Source: Hesseltinella vesiculosa
Lineage: Eukaryota > Mucoromycota > Mucoromycetes > Mucorales > Cunninghamellaceae
Direction: 5' to 3'
Length of the DNA: 64,000 nucleotides
Assembly (NCBI GenBank): GCA_002104935.1
Contig: MCGT01000008.1
Span: 124,001 to 188,000 of the forward strand
Under the pieces are notes generated by a model. It was given only the letters and a program-made list of their open reading frames with translations, ran no database searches and was not told the DNA's origin. The translations under genes were made by a program, and so were the position numbers. Shown here one piece after another: positions 56,211-64,000 of this stretch; positions within the stretch are counted from its first letter, which is position 1; each line of letters starts with the position of its first letter.

Positions 56211-56336
56211 GACCAATTCAACTACAAAAAAAGGGCACTGATCAAAAAGAGGAGGAAAAAAAAAAGGGCAACGAGGAAACAGTCGGCTGGGTTCAAAAGT
56301 CTCCTTTTTTCACTCGTTACTTTTGGCCATCTCAAA
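56211..56336. promoter_or_regulatory. Shared promoter between the TOG-domain gene and the SIKE-like gene
   Basis: Only 126 nt separate the two divergent start codons, the tightest head-to-head gap in the window. It contains an A-rich tract near 56223-56270. Confidence 0.5.
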
Positions 56337-57368
56337 ATGACCGAGGATGATGTACTTTATCAACGCTTACTAGAACTCACCAATGATCTCAACCTTCAAG
56401 GACAAGCAAACCAAATTTTAGCGAACAGTCTAACCTCCCATTTTGAAACTTTCAATGTAAATATGCAGCCAGCAGCAATAGATAACAGCAAAGTCAGTCT
56501 CATGTCTTGTTCGTTTTTTACAATAGAAGCAGGACTTGACCAACGAAGAGCATCCTGGTAAAAAGATAATCATCACTGAAATCATCATTGACTCAAACCA
56601 ATGCATAACATTTACTAGACAATGATTTTGATCCTGACGACTTGATACCCGAGCTCGTGCCTGAAAACCTGGCCTCAGATGAACACAGTTCAGCACTGGT
56701 CAGCAATCACATCAAGCTCATGGACACCCATCACCTAGCCATGACGAGGAACAAGCAATTAGAAAAAGAATGCCGTGAATTGCAGTTGCTGGTCAAGGAC
56801 TATGAATCGAGCTTAGAACTGGTCGCAAGCAAGCTTCGTGCCTATGCAGTAATTTCTTTTCGCGGGGATCGTAAGGAGTTGCTTTGCTCACCCCTTCCTT
56901 TTTTTTTGTTAAAAAAAAAAAATAATAATACGTGCACTGATAGATGTCTGCCTATGAAGGACAGCTACAACTCCAGCGAGAGTATGAGGCTCTCTTGAAT
57001 GCTGAAAAGGTAATAGAAACCCTTGGGGAAGAGTGTGTTTCGGAAGAGTTGCTGGCCATTTCCAACGATCGCTGTTTTATTAGGACATTACAGCCTCCTT
57101 ATTTATGGAAAATACCATGCTCCAATCCCAGTTGACCAAGCTATCCAGTTCATTACGATCAGTCTACAGCGAGGAATCCAAAGGTCCACCATATGATCAA
57201 ATCCATCAACTCACCATCGAGAACCTAGGCCTTCGAGAGCTGCTCAAGCTGTCCCAACAGGATCAAGCATCCCTTCCTCCTCCCTCTACCCCTTCTCCCA
57301 TCAAAAACCCTGTCCTGACCACCCACCTCCCAAGCCAAGTGGTCGATCAATATTTTAGCGGCCCGTAG
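56337..57368 (+). CDS. Coiled-coil protein of the SIKE/FGFR1OP2 family (STRIPAK-associated)
   Basis: Five exons (56337-56456, 56527-56557, 56619-56848, 56944-57009, 57084-57368) give 243 residues. The coiled coil NKQLEKECRELQLLVKDYESSLELVASKLR, shown here in part as ECRELQLLVKDYESSLEL, aligns with human SIKE (ENKELRTSLEEHQSALEL, recalled from memory). The C-terminal IHQLTIENLGLRELLKLS matches that family's ENKGLREIL motif. In animals and in Sordaria (SCI1) these proteins belong to the STRIPAK phosphatase-kinase complex, which in fungi governs cell fusion, growth polarity and sexual development. Exon 2 is 31 nt. The tail is Pro/Ser-rich. Family call is good; the complex membership is inferred. 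Confidence 0.8.
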
Positions 57369-57507
57369 CTGCCTCACTCCTCCCATGCCAGCTTTCTTGC
57401 CCTTTTACCCCTCTTTTTTTTTTTTATTTTGCCTCAAAGCACTTCAACTATACCTTAATGAACATATTTTATGCAATCAGGCGAATGAGGAGAGATGTAA
57501 AAAAGAG

Positions 57508-58545
57508 TTACTTTAAAGAGTAATGTGTCAAGAGCGAGAAGGGCCCAGTTTGTTTTGGTGCTGGGTCGCCTTTGATTTGCCTTTGATGTTGTAGGGCGGC
57601 ACTCAGAATTCGGACTCGCATGCCAGTTGTTCCCTGCAAGATGTCCAAGTTTCCACGAGCACACTCTTTGAGTACCTGGGCGGAACGGCGCATGCCAAGT
57701 TCGTATTCACTCTTGAAACAGTCAAGTCTGCCTTTGTTCACAAAGCTGATGTATTCTGGGATGCCCTCGGAGAAGAGTCCTACAATCGTGTACGGCAGGC
57801 CTTTTGCAAATCGTCCATAGGGCCAAACGATCATGCGGTATGGACGAGTGAGGTAGTCCAGCTGCTGGTCAAAGGCAGTGGTGGTCGTTTTTCGCTTCAA
57901 TGACAAGCCAATGCGCGGGGTGCCTAAAGTGGTGTCGTCCTTGCTCTCCGTAACAATGGTGGGCGATGGGGATTTTTTTGGCTTTGGAACGAGGGTGATG
58001 CCGCTGTCCTTGTCCCAACAAACGCCCTTGGTTTTGGTGTCGTCAAAACGGCTGACGACCAATTCCTTAATCTGCGTGTGGCCAAGTTGCTCCAGGATGG
58101 CATCCACCACGAGGCTAGGGCCATGGATAAGTTTCCCCTCTTTATCATCTCGGAGCGTTCGTATCAGAATACCGCCAGCCGCACCTGATTCTGGATTGCC
58201 AATGGTCACATCCATGCCTTTGCGTGTTCCACCTCGGAAGCCATGCAAGCCAGCGTGATGGAAATACCAGAGTCCTGACTTGAACTGAATCGGGTGGGCG
58301 TGGGTGTATGGGTCCACATGGTGGTGCTGCTCGCTAGTCTTGAAGTAGGCTTCCACTTCCACCATATTGAATATCCTAGGCGGCTGCTGCGGCTCGGACG
58401 AGGCAATCGCAATGTCGTAATCAAGTATCAGCTGGCGACATATGTGTTGCAATGCATCTCGGTAATGAGCTTCAGCTCCCTTTTCTTCCGTCGTCAATGG
58501 CACCGACAAAAGCTTTTCAAGAGCCAATCGCGTCTGATCCTCCAT
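57508..58545 (-). CDS. Conserved fungal protein, 3-methyladenine-DNA-glycosylase-like
   Basis: A single exon of 345 residues. The conserved core is VEAYFKTSEQHHHVDPYTH, HPIQFKSGLWYFHHAG, FRGGTRKGMDVTIGN and GGILIRTL, followed by GKLIHGPSLVVDAIL and YRMIVWPYG. Fungal homologues are often annotated as 3-methyladenine DNA glycosylases of the MPG fold, and the EAY motif near a GG.LIR strand fits, but I cannot confirm a catalytic glutamate or DNA-intercalating tyrosine. No signal peptide, so probably nuclear or cytosolic. Treat the enzyme activity as a hypothesis. Confidence 0.75.
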   Translation of the reverse strand: MEDQTRLALEKLLSVPLTTEEKGAEAHYRDALQHICRQLILDYDIAIASSEPQQPPRIFNMVEVEAYFKTSEQHHHVDPYTHAHPIQFKSGLWYFHHAGLHGFRGGTRKGMDVTIGNPESGAAGGILIRTLRDDKEGKLIHGPSLVVDAILEQLGHTQIKELVVSRFDDTKTKGVCWDKDSGITLVPKPKKSPSPTIVTESKDDTTLGTPRIGLSLKRKTTTTAFDQQLDYLTRPYRMIVWPYGRFAKGLPYTIVGLFSEGIPEYISFVNKGRLDCFKSEYELGMRRSAQVLKECARGNLDILQGTTGMRVRILSAALQHQRQIKGDPAPKQTGPFSLLTHYSLK

Positions 58546-59054
58546 TTCTTGATGTCAACAACAAGATTGAGAAAGTGGAAAAAATCGAATAAATATTGGA
58601 CGATGGGGTGACACAATGGCTGGGGAGAGGTGTGTAACAAAGGACCCAAAATGAATGTTGAAAATGGCAGAAGAGAAAGCACCAAAGCAACAACCTAGCC
58701 ATGATTGGCAGCTGAGTTTTCTTAAATTTCTGCGGCGTGGCAATGGTTGCGGCGCTTGCTGCGCTTGCTTGGTCGCTTTGCGATTCTTATCAAAAAAAAA
58801 AATAACAAGAACACTTCCCATGTATGCTTGCTTGAAGACATCTCAAAAGCATACCATCTTCCGAGATGAGAAAACATCCCTGGAAATTCAACGCCATCGT
58901 TTTATTGTTTCTCGCAGCATGTTTTCAAAGGAAAGAAAGGAAAGCATTCATTTTCCGCAGCGTGATTGCTGGCTTTTCTTTTCTTTTTTTTTTTTTTGGT
59001 TATGTGTGCTAGCATTGAAAAAAAAAATAATACATTTTATGGGGAGGGGCAATT
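58546..59054. other. Intergenic region
   Basis: Promoter of the glycosylase-like gene and 3' end of the subtilase gene (both minus strand). It contains A and T runs near 58790 and 58983. Nothing else recognised. Confidence 0.45.
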
Positions 59055-60757
59055 CTAGAATTGGGCAAGTGATAAAATACAAATGGACAAGATGAAGAGG
59101 CAGATGCTAGGTTGCACCAAAGTACCAGAGGAAGACCAAGAGAGGGCGGAGGCTTTGATTTGACTGGCATCTACTCCGGCATAGAGAAGTAGGTTTGAAG
59201 TGCCATTTTCAGTGATATTTTTGACCAGGTTGGGGCTGGCTAGGTCGTAGAGCTGCTGTACCACCTGGCTGCTATTGGTGCCATTTGGGTGGAAAAGGAG
59301 TGCAGCGACGCCTGCGACATGCGGGGCGCTGTAGGAAGTGCCGCTGTAGGCCACGTTCCGCGTGTTGGAGAACGAGAGATTATCTTGGTCAGATATGATG
59401 GCCTCGCCTGGAGCAAGCAAGTTCACACATTTGCCGAGGTTGCTAAACCAAGCCAAGTTGTCATTATCATCCGTGGACCCAACTGTCACCACTGACGAGG
59501 CACTGGCTGGGCTATAGCCACAAGAGTCCTGCACCAATGTAATAAACACGCTCGAGGTGAGTTTGCAGATATTTTTTGGTGCGACATTCATACCCTGACG
59601 GTCATAGTTGCACCTTCTTCACAGTTTCCTGCGGCTGCCTAAAGTAAAAAGGAAAGCAAAAATCAGCCTAGGTCTGCAGTAACAGGAAGGGTGTCATCTT
59701 CTTACAATGACGACAGCTCCTGCGTGAGTCATGGCATCGGCGGCATCGTTCAAAGCTGTGTTGAGCTCAGCAGCTAACGAAAGGCTGATGAGAAATTGGT
59801 CAGGGATGAGCACATTCTCGCTTTTCCTCGTTTTTCTTTACTTGATAACCACTCTGGTGGCGTTGGTGCGCTGCATTTGTTTCATGACCCAGTAGAGACC
59901 CTGCAGAATATCACCGACTCTGCCTATGCCGTCCCCATTCAACACCTGCTCGGCGAAAGAAAAAAAAAAGAGTGAGCTTGCTAGTTGGGTAGTTTTTTTT
60001 TTTTTTATGTTACCTTGACAGCCACGATGCTGGCTCGTTTTGCCACACCAAAATTTCTACCAGCGGCAATCCCTGCAATGACGGTCCCATGTCCCATCTC
60101 GTCCGTATCGGGACTGTCTTGAACAAAATTTGCACCCCAGGAAGCTCGGCCTTCAAAATCTGCATTGGAGATGTTGACTCCGCTTTAGTGAGCATCATAA
60201 AAAAAAAGAGCTGAGCACATGGAAACAAGAAGAGCAGGCCTCGGTCTTGCCCAAAGTTTGTTGGTTACCTGTCAAGGATGTAAATCGTTGCTCCCTCCCC
60301 TGAATGACTAGGGTAGCCATAATTGTTATCTAACGGCAACTTTCTGCGACCAATCCGTGATAATCCCTTGAAAAAAAAAAAGTCAGTTTCTCCATACCCT
60401 TTTTCTGCTCGATCGCCGACTTACCCAGCTAGGGACGTCCAGTTGCACATTGTATGGACCTTTGATAGACGAAAGCAATTTGGGTTTTATATCAGCTGCC
60501 GAAATGAGGTGGTTAGGTACAGTAGCAGCCCAGCCAGGATGTCTTTTCATAAGGGTCTGGGTGGAGGTGGGAAAATCGCCAATGACCATGTGGGTTTCAT
60601 TATTAAACGGTAGGTAGGTGAGGTCCTTTTGTTGGGGCCAGCGGCTGCGCAGAGCATCGAGGTCGGGTGCTGATCGAAAAACCAGGATGTGTGAATGATC
60701 GGCCCCAAGGACAACATCCAAGAAGGCACAAAGAAGGTATATATACAACAATGTCAT
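59055..60757 (-). CDS. Secreted subtilisin-like serine protease (S8), GPI-type C-terminus
   Basis: Seven exons (60757-60425, 60366-60269, 60182-60014, 59945-59842, 59784-59706, 59638-59594, 59528-59055) give 433 residues. The signal peptide is MTLLYIYLLCAFLDVVLGA, followed by an inhibitor-I9-like propeptide to about residue 110. The catalytic triad is Asp in YILDSGV (about D143), His in MGHGTVIAG (about H175) and Ser in SGTSYSAPHVAG (about S341), with AAAGNCEEGA as the oxyanion block. This is the proteinase K group of S8. A hydrophobic end (CLFILSICILSLAQF) after Ser-rich sequence suggests GPI anchoring to membrane or wall. The intron between I-L-D and S-G splits the catalytic Asp block. Confidence 0.93.
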
Positions 60758-61253
60758 GATGCCATTAAATAATAAACTTGCTCGAAAAAAGAAAAAAGAA
60801 AGAAAAAAAACAGCTGAAAGAAATGAAAACTCAAAATGCGCAATGACCCCTTCCCATTGCCAAAAGCAGTAATCGGGGTGGTTAAAATCTGAGACAATGG
60901 CGGCAAAAAGCTAACCCCAAAAATATTTGAAAATGACAGGGCAGGGTGCCGCATCCTGGTAAAGCCAAGATCCAAGGCCATTGGTAGAATTGCAGAAAAA
61001 AGAAAAAGACAAGCTTGGGAAGCCCAGGCTTCGAGGGATGTCATTTCGTCGTTCTTATTTTTTTTTAATTTAAAAATAGCTTTTGTACTTGTGGCAAGGT
61101 GGGAGTAGTGGAGCGAAGGAAGGATTTACACGAATGCGAGAATAGGATAATACACGGGCCATGATGACAATACAAAGAAAATAAATTAGGTGAAGTGGCC
61201 CTCTACTGATATGGCGAGACGCCCAGGCCTATTAAAAAAAATCGATGAGCCAT
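60758..61253. other. Intergenic region
   Basis: Promoter of the subtilase and 3' region of the deacetylase. The ATATATAC at about 60737-60745 lies inside the subtilase start region, so it is not counted as a TATA box. No further gene. Confidence 0.45.
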
Positions 61254-62208
61254 TTAATCTTGGCATGAGCTGTTCAGCTTCTTACAGTCGGCAACCGTGA
61301 CAAACTTGAGACCCTTGGCTTTGACAGCTTTCACAATGGCGGGGGCCAGTTCTGTGGCGGTTTGCTCGTATACCTGAAAGCAAATCCGTTGAGGTCTCTC
61401 GGGGACATTTCCAAAAAGATACTTACATCATGTTCCAAGCTGATATAGCCTGTAGGTGAGTTGGTTGCCAAGGCCCTTTCCAGTGTCGTCTCTTCTTCAT
61501 CCAAGCTAGGGGATTGCCAGTCTTGCTCGTCAATGTTCCAGGTCACCACTGAATAGCCGATGTCGTTGAGCACCTTGATCTGTCGATCTGTCACAGACCC
61601 ATAGGGAGGGCGCATCACTTTTTTTTTTTTTTGGAAAAAAAAATAGTGGGTGTGAGCATGGCGCGGGCAGAGATGTTTTTTGGCTTTTACCTGCTGGTTT
61701 TTTGCCGATGGCTTTCATGATCACATTTTCGTTATCAGTCATTTGTTTTCGGACCTCGTCATCAGACAGTGTGCTCAAGTCAGGGTGAGTGTAAGTGTGG
61801 CTGGCAATTTCCATGTTGTGGCTAAAGGCTTTTTGCAAGACTTGATCTATTTCGGCTTCATCTGACCTGGAGAGCAGACAAACAATGAATATCCATCTCC
61901 CGGTGATCTCTCCAAGCTTACCAATAATCATTGCCATTGACAAAGAAAGTGGCCACCACATCCTCACTCACAAGGTAGTCGATCAATGCACTTGTGAATT
62001 CATAAGGGCCATCATCGCTGACGAAAAAGAAAAATAGGATGAGATTTTTATCATCCTCCCACCCCAGGGCTTACAAGGTCAAGGCAAACTGATTAGGAGA
62101 GGTACAGGACGTCAGCAAACCGCTGCGCACTCCACGTTTGACAAGAGGAAGGGCCATGACAGAAGCACATTGAATCAGGCCAGCAACAAGAAAAGAAGTC
62201 AACACCAT
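61254..62208 (-). CDS. Chitin deacetylase (polysaccharide deacetylase, CE4)
   Basis: Five exons (62208-62075, 62017-61922, 61866-61691, 61617-61427, 61373-61254) give 238 residues. A signal peptide (MVLTSFLVAGLIQCASVMA) precedes the NodB domain: motif 1 TFDDGPY, motif 2 SHTYTHPDLS with the metal-binding HxxxH, motif 3 RPPYGS, motif 4 WNIDEQDW, and the C-terminal SLEHDVYE segment with the conserved histidine. CE4 enzymes remove acetyl groups from chitin; zygomycetes make large amounts of chitosan this way. It lacks chitin-binding domains and an anchor, so it is probably freely secreted. Intron 3 ends in a poly-A run (AAAAAG), an unusual acceptor with no pyrimidine tract. Confidence 0.93.
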
Positions 62209-62293
62209 TGCGAATAAATTAAAAATCAAAAAAAAAGGTTTGTAGACGAAGACAAGATGAAGAAGAAAAAAAAAAAAGGCACAACACCAACTG

Positions 62294-62300
62294 TTATATA
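62294..62300 (-). promoter_or_regulatory. TATA box of the chitin deacetylase gene
   Basis: TATATAA on the minus strand, about 90 nt upstream of the ATG. A clean match at a typical fungal distance. Confidence 0.5.
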
Positions 62301-63081
62301 TGTGTCGGGCTCAGAAAATGAATTTCTCCTCGCTGAACCCAACACCGAAAAAAAAATAAAAACCTTTGCCTCCTTACAAGCTTCGCTATTATTTTTTCAA
62401 AGTTTCTTGCTTAAAATAACTGGTCCGAGGTAGCTTGCTGATCATGCAAGTGTTTGTGTTACCATGGCAACGCGATTCAAGGATGATCATGCAGGAGTGC
62501 GTTTTTGCATGGATGCTCTGGCATGGCCCTTTGGACCCAGAATGTTTTTATTTCTTTCATTGCCGTTCAATACTCATTTTCAATTGCATCATGTCATAAC
62601 ACAGTTGCAGGTACTATCCGTTTTTTATTTTATTTTTCCATCTTGCATAAAGCCTCAATTAAACGATTCATTCAAATTTTTTCAATGGGGCGCTTTCTCC
62701 CTTCTCAAAACTCCGACAGCGGGGTGTTATTGGAGCCACGGTTGCCAAGGAGGCAATTCTGATGCACGCTTGGTTGTGGTTTTTTTTAAATACACGCCGT
62801 TCATAAAATGAATGAATAGTAAAGGAGACAACGACATCTCGAGCTCACTGACTCTGAAAATAGAAGAAAAGGGTAAGAAGGGGCTTCAAGGGGGGAGCAG
62901 ATAAAGTGACAAAAAAGGACAGAAACACGTCTCCTATTTTTATTATTATTTTTACATTGATTACATCGCTCCAAACTGACGACGGGAATTCCGGTGGCGT
63001 TTTTACAAGATTTTTTTTTTTTATCCAGGCAGAAGTGTATGTGCGTGTGTGTGTGCGGCAGGTACTGCGCGATTTTTTTTT
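62301..63081. other. Intergenic region
   Basis: Upstream of the deacetylase and downstream of hexokinase. One open plus-strand frame (62464-62811) lacks motifs. No gene supported. Confidence 0.45.
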
Positions 63082-64000
63082 TTATGCAAAATCTGGCAGT
63101 GAGAGCATGGCCACAATAGATGCACCAATGATGCGTGAGTACTGCACAAGTCCAACAGATAGTCGAGCAGCCACTTGTTCATCAATCAATGATCGCACAG
63201 TGGTACAAACACGAGGATGGAAATCTGGGTAATCTTCATAGACATCACCACTGATGGCTAAATCAAGAAAAGCAACCTCCTGAGATCATCGTGTTCTCTT
63301 ATTTCATGACAAAAAGGGTATCTGAGACTTACCGATGGCAAATTCTTCATTACTTGTCACAATGTTTTCACTTATCATATACGTGACAACGCTGGCAACA
63401 CTTGCGCCCAGCAGAGCTGCGGCCCGGTTGCCTACCCACGAACAAACCTGTTTTTTTTTTAAAAAAAAAAAAATTGAAGCTTCTCAAACCTGAATCTAAA
63501 AAATTCACCAACCTCCTGGCAATAATTTTTTTCATTTTCTCCAAGCGCCTCCTTGGTTTACCTTTTTTGTCACAAACCGGTCGGCCAAGGTGGTTGTTTC
63601 CACATGGCACATTTCTTCCAAGATGACACGGATGTCTTCCAATTGGTCGGACTGGTCAGCCTCAATCACGTACATGTAGGACGTGTCAAAGCGATAAGGC
63701 AGATCTAGGAGACAAGGTTCGTCCAAGTCGGCGTCGGCGCCGTTTCCTGCTGTCGCAGCTTTGCTTGGCTGGGTCATGGAGAAGGACAGCACGTTTTTTT
63801 CACAAAGATGCATGAGGATCAATCTCACCAATTCGCCAAGATACATGCCGGTCGTCATCTTTTCAAACAGATGTATGCCCTGGTTGTTCGAGACTTCGTC
63901 CAAGTGAGTATCGAACTGGTTGATGGGCAGGTGTTTGGCGCCAGCGCTGCACCATTCGGTGTTGATGATCATTTGCGTAGCATCGTCGGAATCGTCGGAA
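63082..64000 (-). CDS. Hexokinase, C-terminal part (5' end beyond the window)
   Basis: Three exons are visible (64000-63562 running off the edge, 63447-63333, 63257-63082), covering about 240 C-terminal residues. Hexokinase landmarks: MIINTEWCSAG, FEKMTTGMYLGELVRL, VCSWVGNRAAALLGA (the phosphate-binding second lobe) and ISGDVYEDYPDFHPRV near the end, then GASIVAMLSL. It phosphorylates glucose or other hexoses at the start of glycolysis. The usual YEKMISGMYLGE is slightly altered and NTEWGAFG reads NTEWCSAG, so a divergent isoform is likely. The substrate-binding small domain lies outside the window. Confidence 0.92.

Noticed and set aside
1..64000. tRNA, rRNA, CRISPR arrays or transposase genes
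   Set aside because: I looked for cloverleaf-type sequences, spaced identical repeats and integrase or reverse-transcriptase motifs and found none I could support.

Overview
The window is nuclear DNA of a fungus. Genes are dense and broken by many short introns (mostly about 45-130 nt), with almost all donors GT(A/R)AG and acceptors YAG. Poly-T/poly-A runs of 10-25 nt sit in most introns and intergenic gaps. The gene set points to an early-diverging lineage, most likely Mucoromycota (a zygomycete): a Gemin3/DDX20 helicase, a WDR53-like protein, a SIKE/FGFR1OP2 coiled coil, a short CLASP-type protein and a CON7-type zinc finger. The phylum is inferred from gene content; no rRNA, tRNA or mitochondrial DNA was seen. 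Exon coordinates were read by hand from splice sites and reading frame.

Layout: 0.8-2.2 kb, an Msn2-like zinc-finger factor and an unknown small protein. 3.1-16.1 kb, a housekeeping block: TSR1 (-), WDR53-like WD40 (+), TRAPPC10/Trs130 (-) and CUL4 (+), as two head-to-head pairs. 16.8-22.5 kb (all -), a serine-rich protein with a C-terminal membrane anchor, a GDSL esterase and a TLDc/MEAK7-like protein. 22.7-28.5 kb, a tandem pair of F-box/LRR genes and a degenerate gene relic. 28.7 kb, a small secreted double-psi barrel protein, then a 3 kb gene-poor stretch. 32.3-38.1 kb, a CON7-like factor, an RBR ubiquitin ligase and two unknown proteins. 38.8-46.5 kb, SSK1 (-), SCO1 (+) and an unknown Ser-rich protein. 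46.5-48.9 kb, gene-poor, with a second copy of the relic. 48.9-58.5 kb, BUD20 (-), DDX20/Gemin3 (+), a homeobox factor (-), a CLASP-like TOG protein (-), a SIKE-like protein (+) and a 3-methyladenine-glycosylase-like protein (-). 59-64 kb (all -), a GPI-type subtilase, a chitin deacetylase and the 3' end of a hexokinase.

Themes. Ubiquitin machinery is prominent: CUL4 lies about 5 kb from a WDR53-like protein carrying the WDxR motif of CRL4 receptors, with two F-box proteins and an RBR ligase also in the window. Signalling is represented by SSK1, the STRIPAK-type coiled coil and the TLDc protein. The subtilase and chitin deacetylase are secreted, wall-directed enzymes. Points that most need a second look: GC-AG introns (four proposed among about 105), an apparent one-base frameshift in SSK1, the F-box pair with a hidden third exon and no findable start codon, and two degenerate copies of an unidentified gene 20 kb apart that share a 41-nt intron.
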